Under the pieces are notes generated by a model. The model worked only from the letters and a program-made list of their open reading frames with translations. It did not search any database and was not told the DNA's origin. From CAZHWR01 sp964536085 (GTDB lineage: Bacteria; Bacillota; Clostridia; Oscillospirales; Ruminococcaceae), in contig CAZHWR010000003.1 of NCBI GenBank assembly GCA_964536085.1, positions 6,720 through 70,719 on the forward strand: a stretch of DNA of 64,000 nucleotides, read 5' to 3'. Position numbers and translations under genes: made by a program. Numbering within the stretch: position 1 is the stretch's first letter; each line of letters starts with the position of its first letter. Of the stretch, positions 42,114 to 50,475 are shown in pieces.

Positions 42114-42536
42114 ATGAGTAAGGTTGCTGTTGTTTATTGGAGTTCAACAGGAAACACAGAGGCGATGGCTTATGCCGTAGCCAAGGGAGTTGAGGAAAAA
42201 GGAGGAGAAGCGGTTTTAAAAACAGCGGCTGAGTTTGACGCTTCAATGATGGACGAATATTCCGCGGTTGCGTTCGGGTGCCCGTCGATGGGCTCGGAGC
42301 AGCTGGAGGAAAGCGAATTTGAGCCGATGTTTACCGCATGCGAAGCAAAGCTTAACGGCAAAAAAATAGCGCTGTTCGGCTCTTACGGCTGGGGCGACGG
42401 CGAATGGATGAGAAATTGGGAGGAGCTTTGCACAAGCGACGGCGCGCAGCTTGCCGCACCATGCGTTATATGCAACGAATCGCCGGATGACGATGCGGTT
42501 GCCGAGTGCAAGGCGCTGGGAGCGGCTCTCGTATAA
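42114..42536 (+). CDS. Flavodoxin (short-chain)
   Basis: 140 residues. FMN-binding electron carrier that can replace ferredoxin. Phosphate loop 'SSTGNTEAMA' (residues 10-19), flavin-stacking loops 'CPSMGSEQLEE' and 'SYGWGDGEWM', all typical of clostridial flavodoxins. ATG 42114 follows GGAAGG. It sits behind two palindromic operators and is probably induced when iron is scarce (inference from similar systems). The neighbouring nfnAB uses ferredoxin, so the two may be linked in electron flow. Confidence 0.92.
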   Translation: MSKVAVVYWSSTGNTEAMAYAVAKGVEEKGGEAVLKTAAEFDASMMDEYSAVAFGCPSMGSEQLEESEFEPMFTACEAKLNGKKIALFGSYGWGDGEWMRNWEELCTSDGAQLAAPCVICNESPDDDAVAECKALGAALV

Positions 42537-42631
42537 GAATTTAGCAGTCAGTTTATAAAGGATAAGGGAAAATCCGCCTCAGGCAGCGGCTTTCAGGGGA
42601 TTGTGTATACATATTTATAAATAAAAAAGAC

Positions 42632-42668
42632 AAAAATGCTCGTAATCCGTTAGGATTACGAGCATTTT
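42632..42668. terminator. Bidirectional terminator between flavodoxin and nfnB
   Basis: aaaatgctcgtaatcc pairs with ggattacgagcattttt around GTTA, with A and T runs on the two sides. Confidence 0.9.
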
Positions 42669-42753
42669 TAATGAGATTACGAGTCAAATCAACAAATACG
42701 GGCAGCTATTCTTTACATGAGACTGCCCTCATTCCGTTTTTTGCTTACGGTAA

Positions 42754-44151
42754 TTATTTGCTTTCCGATTTGCCTTTGATATATTCGTCGATAGCCTTTG
42801 CTGCGGTTTTTCCTGCGCCCATAGCCAGAATGACCGTGGCTGCGCCGGTTACGGCGTCCCCTCCGGCGAAAACTCCCTCGCGGGAGGTGGCTCCCGACTC
42901 ATCTGCTATGATACCGCCCCATTTTTGAGTTTCAAGTCCTTCAGTGGTGGATTTTATAAGCGGATTTGGCGACGTTCCGATTGCCATGATAACGCAGTCG
43001 AGACCGATTGTAAATTCGGAGTTTTCCTTTACTACAGGGCGGCGTCGTCCGGAAGCGTCCGGCTCGCCGAGCTCCATTTCCACGCATTTTATCCCGCCCA
43101 CGGATTTGTTTTCATCCGCTAAAATCTCGGTGGGATTTGTCAGGATTTTGAAGATGATTCCTTCCTCTTTTGCGTGCTCGACTTCCTCCGCGCGGGCGGG
43201 AAGCTCCGCTTCACTGCGGCGGTAAACGACATATACCTCATCTGCGCCGAGACGTTTTGCGCTGCGCGCCGCGTCCATAGCGACGTTTCCTCCGCCTACG
43301 ACGGCGACTTTTTTAGCGTGCATAATGGGAGTATGAGAATCGTCCTTATACGATTTCATAAGATTTACGCGGGTCAAAAATTCATTTGCGGAGTAAACAC
43401 CTTTGAGATTTTCGCCGGGGATGTTCATAAACCGCGGAAGTCCTGCGCCGGAGCCAATGTAGACCGATTCAAAGCCCATTTCAAAAAGCTCGTCTATCGA
43501 TAAAATCTTTCCGATGACCATGTTGGTTTCGACCTTGACTCCGAGTTGTTTAAGCGTGTCGATTTCCTTTTGGACGATCGCCTTCGGAAGTCTGAATTCC
43601 GGGATTCCGTAAACCAGTACTCCGCCTGCAAGGTGAAGCGCTTCGAATACGGTTACATCGTAACCGAGCTTTGCAAGGTCGCCCGCACAGGTGAGTCCCG
43701 ATGGTCCCGAGCCGATTATCGCCACCTTGTGACCGTTTTTTTCTGGAATCTCGGGGGCTTCGGATGAGTTTGCATTGTGCCAGTCGGCGACAAAGCGTTC
43801 GAGCCTGCCTATAGCCACGGGCTCGCTTTTGATTCCTCTAACGCATTTTTGCTCGCACTGTGACTCCTGCGGACATACTCTTCCGCAAACGGCGGGCAAA
43901 GAGGAGGATTTTGAAATTATCTGGTAAGCTTTTTCAAAGTTGCGGTTTGCGACTTCAGATATAAATTTCGGAATATCAATGCAAACGGGGCATCCGTTTT
44001 GGCAGGGCTTGTGCTTGCAGTTCAAGCAGCGGTTTGCTTCGCTGACAGCGTCTTCTTCGGAATAGCCCAAAGCGACCTCAAGGAAGTTTTTGTTTCTGAC
44101 GTCGGGTGCCTGAGATGGCATTTCATGCCTCGGTGTTTTCATGTCCGGCAA
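42754..44151 (-). CDS. nfnB: NfnB: large subunit of NADH-dependent ferredoxin:NADP+ oxidoreductase (GltA-like)
   Basis: 465 residues from TTG 44151, supported by AAAGGAGG eight bases upstream; ATG 44142 is too far from it. N-terminal ferredoxin-like region with cysteines 'CLNCKHKPCQNGCPVC' and 'CGRVCPQESQCEQKC' for two [4Fe-4S] clusters, then FAD-binding 'IIGSGPSGLTCAGDLAKLGY' and NADPH-binding 'VVGGGNVAMDAARSAKRLG'. Alone it would be called the glutamate synthase small subunit, but the adjoining nfnA gene identifies the electron-bifurcating Nfn complex (NADPH + 2 ferredoxin + NAD+ balance). No gltB large subunit is present. Confidence 0.87.
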   Translation of the reverse strand: MPDMKTPRHEMPSQAPDVRNKNFLEVALGYSEEDAVSEANRCLNCKHKPCQNGCPVCIDIPKFISEVANRNFEKAYQIISKSSSLPAVCGRVCPQESQCEQKCVRGIKSEPVAIGRLERFVADWHNANSSEAPEIPEKNGHKVAIIGSGPSGLTCAGDLAKLGYDVTVFEALHLAGGVLVYGIPEFRLPKAIVQKEIDTLKQLGVKVETNMVIGKILSIDELFEMGFESVYIGSGAGLPRFMNIPGENLKGVYSANEFLTRVNLMKSYKDDSHTPIMHAKKVAVVGGGNVAMDAARSAKRLGADEVYVVYRRSEAELPARAEEVEHAKEEGIIFKILTNPTEILADENKSVGGIKCVEMELGEPDASGRRRPVVKENSEFTIGLDCVIMAIGTSPNPLIKSTTEGLETQKWGGIIADESGATSREGVFAGGDAVTGAATVILAMGAGKTAAKAIDEYIKGKSESK

Positions 44152-44994
44152 TTATAAAACCTCCTTTTTATACAGATTACAAGTTTTTTCACGCGCATTT
44201 TTTTCAAATTCCGCATACATTCTGGAGCGTTCGATAGCTTCGTCAAAGTCGACCTTATGACCGTCAAAATCCGGACCGTCAACGCAGGCAAACTTGGTTT
44301 CGCCGCCGACAGTAAGGCGGCAGCCGCCGCACATACCTGTTCCGTCTATCATAATTGGGTTCATGCTTACTACGGTTTTAACATTGTATTCTTTTGTAAG
44401 CGCGCAGACGAATTTCATCATAATTAAAGGACCGATTGTAATAACCTCGTCGTACTGCTCGCCGCTTTCGATAAGCTTGCGCAAAGCGTCGGTCACCAGA
44501 CCCTTTTCGCCGCGGCTTCCGTCGTCTGTCATCAAAACGAACTTTTCGGACGACGTTTTAAATTCATCCTCTAAAATTACGAGATCCTTATTTCTGAATC
44601 CGACTACGGAATGAACCTCACAACCCAGCGCATTGAGCTTTTTGGCTATAGGATATGCTATCGCGCAGCCGACTCCGCCGCCCACGACGGCGACTTTTTT
44701 AAGACCGTCGGTTTCGGAGGCAACGCCTAAGGGACCTACAAAGTCGGTAATATATTCGCCTTCGTTTTTATGGTTGAGAATTTCGGTTGTTGCGCCTACT
44801 ATCTGGAAGATTATTGTAACCGTTCCTTTGTCGCGGTCAAAATCAGCGATCGTAAGGGGGATTCTTTCGCCGTCGTCAGTTACCCTTAAAATAATGAACT
44901 GACCGGGCTCGGCTTTTTTTGCGATAAACGGAGCTTCAATTTCCATTAAAGTAACAGTGGGATTGAGCTCGCGTTTTTTAACGATTTTGTACAT
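44152..44994 (-). CDS. nfnA: NfnA: small FAD/NAD(H)-binding subunit of Nfn
   Basis: 280 residues. Ferredoxin-reductase fold: FAD domain ('AEPGQFIILRV', 'GERIPLTIAD'), NAD domain ('VAVVGGGVGCAIAYPIAKKL') and a C-terminal [2Fe-2S] motif 'MCGGCRLTVGGETKFACVDG'. This matches NfnA/SudA and the PyrK-like family. Its stop abuts the start of nfnB, so the two are translated together. The complex is cytosolic and couples NADH, NADPH and ferredoxin pools in anaerobes. Confidence 0.88.
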   Translation of the reverse strand: MYKIVKKRELNPTVTLMEIEAPFIAKKAEPGQFIILRVTDDGERIPLTIADFDRDKGTVTIIFQIVGATTEILNHKNEGEYITDFVGPLGVASETDGLKKVAVVGGGVGCAIAYPIAKKLNALGCEVHSVVGFRNKDLVILEDEFKTSSEKFVLMTDDGSRGEKGLVTDALRKLIESGEQYDEVITIGPLIMMKFVCALTKEYNVKTVVSMNPIMIDGTGMCGGCRLTVGGETKFACVDGPDFDGHKVDFDEAIERSRMYAEFEKNAREKTCNLYKKEVL

Positions 44995-45052
44995 TGCGTG
45001 TTCACTCTCTTTAATACATTAAAAATACATCCCGCCAAAGGCAGACATATAT

Positions 45053-45081
45053 ATTATATATTTAATTTGCAAATCTGTAAA
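45053..45081 (-). promoter_or_regulatory. Sigma-A promoter for nfnAB
   Basis: On the minus strand TTTACA (complement of 45076-45081), a 17-bp spacer and TATAAT (complement of 45053-45058). About 60 bp before the nfnA start. Confidence 0.65.
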
Positions 45082-45190
45082 GAAGATTTGCGCACAGCGT
45101 CAAAAAAATATGATTTTGGCGGGTTATGGGAAAACATGCAGTATAAGAAAGCTATTAATATCCCCCAGGCTTTGTTTCCTGTTTTTTCAG

Positions 45191-45219
45191 TTGACTTTGC
45201 ATTGTAAAAGTTATATACT
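45191..45219 (+). promoter_or_regulatory. Sigma-A promoter for dinB
   Basis: TTGACT (45191-45196), 17-bp spacer, TATACT (45214-45219), followed by a LexA-type box near the transcription start. Confidence 0.7.
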
Positions 45220-45225
45220 ATTTTC

Positions 45226-45240
45226 GAGAACAAATGTTTG
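45226..45240 (+). promoter_or_regulatory. LexA (SOS) box before dinB
   Basis: GAACAAATGTTT (45228-45239) fits the Gram-positive LexA/DinR core GAACnnnnGTTY and sits directly downstream of the -10, an ideal repressor position. Confidence 0.65.
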
Positions 45241-45253
45241 TAAGGTGAACGCT

Positions 45254-46495
45254 GTGGAAAGAATAATTTTTCATATCGACTGCGACAGCTTTTATGCTTC
45301 TGTAGAGGAGTTGTATCATCCTGAGCTTCGCGGCAAGCCGATAGCTGTAGGCGGCTCGCCCGAAGCACGTCACGGGATAATACTTGCAAAAACACAGCCC
45401 GCAAAGGAGCTCGGAGTAAAAACAGGCGAGCCGCTTTGGGAGGCTTTGAGAAAATGTCCCAACCTTGTGATTCTGCCGCCCGATTTTAAAAAATATATGC
45501 GGTTTTCGGGTCTGGTGCGAAGCATATGCTTACGGTACACAGATTTTGTCGAGCCGTTCGGGCTGGATGAAAGCTGGCTGGATGTTACGGACTGCGCCGA
45601 AAAATACGGCGGCGGCCGCGCGCTTGCAAGGCGCATACAGCAGACGGTATTAGAAGAGGTCGGTATAACCGTGAGCATTGGGATTTCGTTTAACAAGATT
45701 TTCGCAAAGCTCGGAAGCGACTATAAAAAGCCGTTTGGAATAACCGAGATAACCCGCGAGAACTACAGAAAAAAGGTGTGGGAGCTGCCGGTGAGCGACC
45801 TGCTTATGATAGGGCGGGCAACAAAGGCTAAGCTTAACAAAAAGGGAATACTTACGATAGGACAGCTTGCGAACACCGAAATTGAAAATCTTAAAAGATG
45901 GTTTGGAAAAAACGGATATATGCTTTATGCGTTCGCAAACGGCGAGGATCGTTCGCCCGTTGCAAAATATTCCGACGCAAGGGCGATAAAATCCATCGGT
46001 AATTCGGCGACTCTGCCGCGTGATGCAAAGACGCCGGACGAGGTAAAAGAGGTCATATTTGTTCTGGCGGATGCGGTGGCGAGAAGACTGAGGGCTAAAA
46101 GACTAAAGGGCAGAGTGATATCAGTGAGCATGAAAAACTCGGCGCTTTATTCTTTTACAAGACAGCGGCGGATAGAGTATTATACAAATATCACCTCGGA
46201 AATTGCAAAAACGGCGTTTGAGCTTTTTAGCCAAAATTATAGCTGGGAGCTTGACGTCAGGAGCTTGGGAGTCTGTGTGAGTGATTTGGAAAATGATGGG
46301 ATATCCGAGCAGATATGCATGTTTTCCGCTGCGGTAAAAAGAGAAAAGCTGGAAAGTCTTGATAAAACGGTCGATGAAATAAAAAGGAGGTTCGGAAATT
46401 ACAGCGTGCAAAGAGCCTGTCTGCTTTCCGACGAGGACATAACGAGGTTTAATCCGCATGACGATCATATAGTGTTTCCTAAAGCCATGCAGTAG
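45254..46495 (+). CDS. dinB: DNA polymerase IV, Y-family translesion polymerase
   Basis: 413 residues from GTG 45254, with AAGGTG six bases upstream. Catalytic palm motifs: 'HIDCDSFYASVEE' with the first metal Asp, and 'GLDESWLDVTD' with Asp-Glu. The finger region 'GIILAKTQPAKELGVKTGEP' and the C-terminal little-finger domain follow. The family copies damaged templates with low fidelity. No clear beta-clamp motif was identified at the C-terminus. Its own promoter carries a LexA box, so induction by DNA damage is expected. The 81-residue gene downstream may be in the same transcript. Confidence 0.92.
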   Translation: MERIIFHIDCDSFYASVEELYHPELRGKPIAVGGSPEARHGIILAKTQPAKELGVKTGEPLWEALRKCPNLVILPPDFKKYMRFSGLVRSICLRYTDFVEPFGLDESWLDVTDCAEKYGGGRALARRIQQTVLEEVGITVSIGISFNKIFAKLGSDYKKPFGITEITRENYRKKVWELPVSDLLMIGRATKAKLNKKGILTIGQLANTEIENLKRWFGKNGYMLYAFANGEDRSPVAKYSDARAIKSIGNSATLPRDAKTPDEVKEVIFVLADAVARRLRAKRLKGRVISVSMKNSALYSFTRQRRIEYYTNITSEIAKTAFELFSQNYSWELDVRSLGVCVSDLENDGISEQICMFSAAVKREKLESLDKTVDEIKRRFGNYSVQRACLLSDEDITRFNPHDDHIVFPKAMQ

Positions 46496-46596
46496 TTGAA
46501 AATCAGCTTGGGCAAGAGACAGGGACAAAACATATACTCACCTTGTTTGTCCGCCTTTTATGATCTTGCCTATAAGAGAAAGGAATTGATTTAAAA

Positions 46597-46842
46597 ATGA
46601 ACAGAAAAAAGAGATATGTTTCTGTTATAACAGAGTTTAAGCCGGACGGCGAAATTCGTCCGAAAGAGATCATATGGTCAGACGCAGAAAAATTTGAGAT
46701 AGACAGGATATTGGATATCCGGCCTTGCGCTTCACTTAAGGTCGGAGGCGCGGGAATACGCTATACCTGCCGCATACAAAACACAGTGACATATCTTTTT
46801 TTGGAGGAAAACCGTTGGTTTGTTGAGGCAAAAGAGCAGTAA
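46597..46842 (+). CDS. Small protein of unknown function
   Basis: 81 residues, ATG 46597 with AAAGGA about 13 bases upstream. It reads as a compact beta barrel-like protein ('RYVSVITEFKPDGEIRPKEI' then 'GAGIRYTCRIQNTVTYLFLE') with a C-terminal 'ENRWFVE'. I have an impression of similar small proteins next to dinB in other clostridia, but cannot name a family. No membrane segment or signal peptide. Confidence 0.55.
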   Translation: MNRKKRYVSVITEFKPDGEIRPKEIIWSDAEKFEIDRILDIRPCASLKVGGAGIRYTCRIQNTVTYLFLEENRWFVEAKEQ

Positions 46843-47025
46843 AAATATACCAATAATAATATTTTGCACGAAAAATACAAAAAAAGCCGGGAGCTTTATA
46901 CCCGAATTGCAGAAATAAACTGCGTTTTGACTGCGCTTGTAAATAAGCGGGGTTTAGTGTAAAATAAGCGGTAAGCACAAAATATACCGAACGGTTATTC
47001 GATTAACGGAAAAGAGCGGATAAAA

Positions 47026-47775
47026 ATGCAGAAGATACTCGGATATATGCGAAAGGCGATTGAAGAATACTCTCTTATTGAAAACGGTGACAGCGTTGCC
47101 GTTGGAGTTTCGGGTGGAAAGGATTCGGTAGTTCTGCTCGAAGGGCTGTGCAGGCTGCGTCGGTTTATCGGGATAGACTACAGTGTCACCGCGATAACGC
47201 TCGACCCGCAGTTCGGCGGCATACAGGGGGATTATTCCGCGATATCCGAGCTTTGCGGGCGGCTCGGAATCAAATATGTTTTAAAGCGCACGCAAATAGG
47301 CGAAATCGTTTTTGACATAAAAAAAGAAGAGCATCCGTGCAGTCTTTGCGCCAGAATGAGGCGGGGCGCGCTGCACGACGCGGCAAAGGAAGCGGGCTGC
47401 AACAAAATAGCGCTCGGACACCATTTTGACGACGCGGTAGAGACGTTTATCATGAATCTGTTTGTTGAGGGCCGCGTCGGCTGTTTTTCGCCCATAAGCT
47501 ATCTTTCCAGAAAGGATTTAACGCTCATCCGGCCTTTGGTGTTCGCGCCCGAGAAAGACATTAAAAGCGCGGTGAAAAAATCCGGGCTTCCGGTGGTAAA
47601 AAGCGTATGTCCTGCGGACGGCACGACAAAGCGGCAGGAGATAAAGGAGTTTTTATCCGAGCGGGAAAAATCAGACCGCGGATTTAAAGACAGGCTGTTC
47701 GGAGCAATGCGGCGCGCCGACGTAGACGGTTTTGCAGGCAAAAGCTTCATAGGATATAAAAGCAACATAAAGTGA
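47026..47775 (+). CDS. TtcA-like PP-loop tRNA thiolation enzyme
   Basis: 249 residues. PP-loop ATPase motif 'GVSGGKDSVVLL' near residue 30, a CxxC pair in 'CSLCARMRRG' and a further Cys in 'SVCPADG', the three-cysteine pattern that binds a [4Fe-4S] cluster in TtcA-type enzymes. 'LGHHFDDAVETFIMNLF' is also typical. TtcA makes 2-thiocytidine at position 32 of some tRNAs; in Firmicutes the exact tRNA target of this subfamily is unsure. ATG 47026. It is the last host gene before the phage cassette. Confidence 0.82.
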   Translation: MQKILGYMRKAIEEYSLIENGDSVAVGVSGGKDSVVLLEGLCRLRRFIGIDYSVTAITLDPQFGGIQGDYSAISELCGRLGIKYVLKRTQIGEIVFDIKKEEHPCSLCARMRRGALHDAAKEAGCNKIALGHHFDDAVETFIMNLFVEGRVGCFSPISYLSRKDLTLIRPLVFAPEKDIKSAVKKSGLPVVKSVCPADGTTKRQEIKEFLSEREKSDRGFKDRLFGAMRRADVDGFAGKSFIGYKSNIK

Positions 47776-47818
47776 CATAGTACGTCTGAATTTACATAAA
47801 TAAAGCATATAATTTGTT

Positions 47819-47853
47819 TAAGCGGAGAAAAGTTTTATACTTTTCTCCGCTTT
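47819..47853 (+). terminator. Rho-independent terminator
   Basis: AAGCGGAGAAAAGT pairs with ACTTTTCTCCGCTT around a TTTAT loop, then TTTA. It separates the host ttcA-like gene from the phage cassette. Confidence 0.8.
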
Positions 47854-47982
47854 ATTCAATATAAAAATACTTTTTACACTAAAAAACGACTTCAAAATTC
47901 CCGATCAATCTTTATATTATCAGCAAATACACCTTGATTTTGTAATAAGTACAAGGCTGCGACTTTGTTCGACAGATTTCAA

Positions 47983-48012
47983 TTGAAACCGCTTACATAC
48001 GGATATTATTAT
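47983..48012 (+). promoter_or_regulatory. Promoter of the phage cassette with overlapping cre/LacI-type operator
   Basis: TTGAAA (47983-47988), 18-bp spacer, TATTAT (48007-48012). Bases 47983-47997 fit the CcpA site consensus WTGNAANCGNWNNCW at every fixed position and cover the -35. A LacI-family repressor bound here should block transcription. A 0A-box heptamer (TTCGACA, 47968-47974) lies just upstream. Confidence 0.5.
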
Positions 48013-48053
48013 CATAACAAATAATTACGACAAAATATCCGAGGTGAAAGCTG

Positions 48054-48446
48054 ATGAGAATTGACGTTAAAGAAAGCTTGGAGTGTTACAGATTTAAGCT
48101 TTTGGAGTCAGAAAGAACATGGGAGGAGTCAAATCGTCTTGTGAGACTTGAACGCCGAATGCAGTATTTTAAAGATCCCGCGGGGCGGACGAATATCGCG
48201 GCGCTGAGAAAAGCGCTTGTAAAAACGGCGGAAAGGCAGTGTAAAGAATGTAACGATACGGTAAGGCTGATAAACTCCATCAAAGACGAACAAATAAGAT
48301 ATATGTTTCATTTAAGATATATAGACGGCGAAAAGTGGGATGATATAGCTCAGATACTTAATTATGACATCGATTCAAAGGCTGTGTATAAGATACATAA
48401 AAGAGCGTTAAAAACGCTGTGTGATAAATACGGCGGAGCAAATTGA
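48054..48446 (+). CDS. Phage late regulator, ArpU/sigma-like helix-turn-helix protein
   Basis: 130 residues; ATG 48054 with GAGGTGA upstream. A helical N-terminus is followed by a sigma-70 region 4-like helix-turn-helix: 'YMFHLRYIDGEKWDDIAQIL' and 'AVYKIHKRALKTL'. Small proteins like this (ArpU/RinA-like) sit directly before the terminase genes in Gram-positive phages and switch on late genes. It overlaps a non-coding gap of 140 bp before the terminase gene. Function is by position and fold only. Confidence 0.7.
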   Translation: MRIDVKESLECYRFKLLESERTWEESNRLVRLERRMQYFKDPAGRTNIAALRKALVKTAERQCKECNDTVRLINSIKDEQIRYMFHLRYIDGEKWDDIAQILNYDIDSKAVYKIHKRALKTLCDKYGGAN

Positions 48447-48586
48447 TAAAAACAAAAAATGCTCAAAGGCGTGCAAACCGGGTTATAGCTTGGTTTGCAC
48501 GCCTTTTTTGCATTGTGAAAACGGACACTGAATCACACCCGGGGTTTGTGATAGAGTTTTATCAGAAAAACAAAGGAGGTTTGCGA

Positions 48587-48919
48587 TTGGCTGGTAAAAA
48601 GGAGGATCGCGAAACACAGATAACCGAAAGGATTATCGACGAATACGCAAAAGCGGCGTTTTGCAACGTCTGTGATTTTTATGAAATAACGGACGGAGCC
48701 TTGACGGTAAAGCCGCTCGACCGTATTCCGAAATTTGCCGCAGGGGCAATTTCGGGTCTTAAACAGACAAAGGAGGGAATAGAGCTTAAATTTTACGACA
48801 AATACAAGGCGCTGGAGGCGATAGCGAAGATAATGGGAATAGCGTCAGACGATTCGGACGACTGCGCACAGATAACGGTAAATCATAATGTTCCGCGCCC
48901 AAAGGATGAAAATCCTTGA
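48587..48919 (+). CDS. Phage terminase small subunit
   Basis: 110 residues from TTG 48587, chosen because GGAGG lies seven bases upstream; the frame is open from 48443 without another good site. Sequence 'DRETQITERIIDEYAKAAFC' then 'YDKYKALEAIAKIMG' matches small terminase subunits, which recognise phage DNA and hand it to the large subunit. The acidic C-terminal end is typical. The large subunit follows after 74 bp. Confidence 0.72.
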   Translation: MAGKKEDRETQITERIIDEYAKAAFCNVCDFYEITDGALTVKPLDRIPKFAAGAISGLKQTKEGIELKFYDKYKALEAIAKIMGIASDDSDDCAQITVNHNVPRPKDENP

Positions 48920-48993
48920 TTTTCATCCTTGATGAGTTTCGCTTTTACGCGCGAAATTGCTGCAAATTCTGAATAAGGAAAGGAGGCGTGTAT

Positions 48994-50460
48994 ATGACGA
49001 TAACATTGGATTACGAGCCGACTGAAAAGCAGAAGCTTTTTCACGAATCATGCGCGGACGAGGTACTTTACGGAGGCGCCGCGGGCGGAGGAAAATCAAA
49101 AGCGATAGTAATGGAGGCGTTTATCGACGCGCTTGAGCATCCCGGCGTTCACAGCTATCTGTTCAGAAAAACCTATCCTGAGCTCCGCGACACGCTTATA
49201 AAGCTGGCACTTGAATCTATCCCGAAGCAGCTTGGAAGCTACAACGCTTCGTCGCACGATTTCACGCTGAAAAACGGTTCCGTTCTGCACTTTCGCAATT
49301 GCAGGAATTTGCAGGACGCATACACTTATCAGGGCGCTGAAATGCATCGGCTTTATATCGACGAGCTCACGCATTTTACACAGGAAGTTTACAACTACCT
49401 GAGAACGAGGGTCAGAGCGGTCAAAAGTCTCGGAGTCACGCCGCGTATACGCTGCGCAACAAATCCGGGCGGCGTCGGTCACGGCTGGGTGAAAGCGAGG
49501 TATATCGACGGCAAGGAACCATTCAGGGTACATAAAACGCACATAAAATCGCAGGTGAGCGATGCTCAAAAAACCGTCACGGTGCAGTATATTCCCGCTT
49601 ATGCCACCGACAATCCGCACCTGACGAGCGATTACATAATAGAGCTTGAACAAAAGCCGGACGCACTGAAAAAGGCGTTGCTTTACGGCGACTGGGACGT
49701 TTTTGAGGGGCAGGTATTCACCGAATTTACCGACAATGCAAAGGGCTATAAGACCCGAAAGAACACGCATGTTATCGAGCCGTTTAAGATTCCTAAATCG
49801 TGGCGGCGGTTTCGGAGCTTCGACTGGGGTTACTCAAAACCGTTTTCGGTGGGATACTGGGCGCTTGACAACGACGGCAGGCTTTACAGATACGCTGAGA
49901 TTTACGGCACAAAGAAGGACAAATACACAGGGCTTACCCTGAGACCGAACGAAGGGCTCATGTACGATCCGCAAAAGGTCGCGCAGCTTATAACTAAATA
50001 CGAAAACAAATATGAAAAAGGCAATAAGATAATCGGGATAGCAGACCCGTCTATTTTTGACGAAAGCCGCGGTTCGGACGGCTCGGTGGCGAAGATATTC
50101 GAGCGCAGCAAGCTGTATTTCGAGCCCGCCGACAACTCGCGCAAAGCGGGGAAAATGCAGGTCCATTACAGAATGAGGTTTGATTCCGACGGATATCCGA
50201 TGATGTATGTTTTTTCGACCTGCAAGGACTTTATAAGGACGATGAAAACGTTGGTTTACGACATACACGACGTTGAGGATATCGACACCCAGTGCGAGGA
50301 CCACATATATGACGAAACGCGGTATGTGTGCATGCGGCTGCCGATAATCGGCAAGGAGGAGTCCGCGGAGGATAAAGCTCCGCAGGGTGAGGATCCGCTG
50401 AATATGTTTGAACGTCCGAAACCTGAAAATCCATATGGATTCTCTATCAAATACATTTAA
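48994..50460 (+). CDS. Phage terminase large subunit
   Basis: 488 residues from ATG 48994 (GGAGG seven bases upstream). DNA-packaging ATPase and nuclease: Walker A 'GGAAGGGKSKAIVMEA' near residue 30, Walker B 'RLYIDELTHF', coupling motif 'RCATNPGG', and a C-terminal RNase H-like nuclease with Asp residues in 'FRSFDWGYSKPF' and 'IGIADPSIFD'. All catalytic motifs look intact. Confidence 0.9.
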   Translation: MTITLDYEPTEKQKLFHESCADEVLYGGAAGGGKSKAIVMEAFIDALEHPGVHSYLFRKTYPELRDTLIKLALESIPKQLGSYNASSHDFTLKNGSVLHFRNCRNLQDAYTYQGAEMHRLYIDELTHFTQEVYNYLRTRVRAVKSLGVTPRIRCATNPGGVGHGWVKARYIDGKEPFRVHKTHIKSQVSDAQKTVTVQYIPAYATDNPHLTSDYIIELEQKPDALKKALLYGDWDVFEGQVFTEFTDNAKGYKTRKNTHVIEPFKIPKSWRRFRSFDWGYSKPFSVGYWALDNDGRLYRYAEIYGTKKDKYTGLTLRPNEGLMYDPQKVAQLITKYENKYEKGNKIIGIADPSIFDESRGSDGSVAKIFERSKLYFEPADNSRKAGKMQVHYRMRFDSDGYPMMYVFSTCKDFIRTMKTLVYDIHDVEDIDTQCEDHIYDETRYVCMRLPIIGKEESAEDKAPQGEDPLNMFERPKPENPYGFSIKYI

Positions 50461-50475
50461 ACACAGAAAGGAACG

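Noticed and set aside
42754..44151. Glutamate synthase small subunit (gltD)
   Set aside because: No gltB is present, and the directly adjoining FAD/[2Fe-2S] subunit gene makes the Nfn complex the better explanation.
47968..47974. Definite Spo0A site before the phage cassette
   Set aside because: A single 7-bp match is expected about once per 8 kb on two strands, so it is only mentioned alongside the stronger cre-like site.
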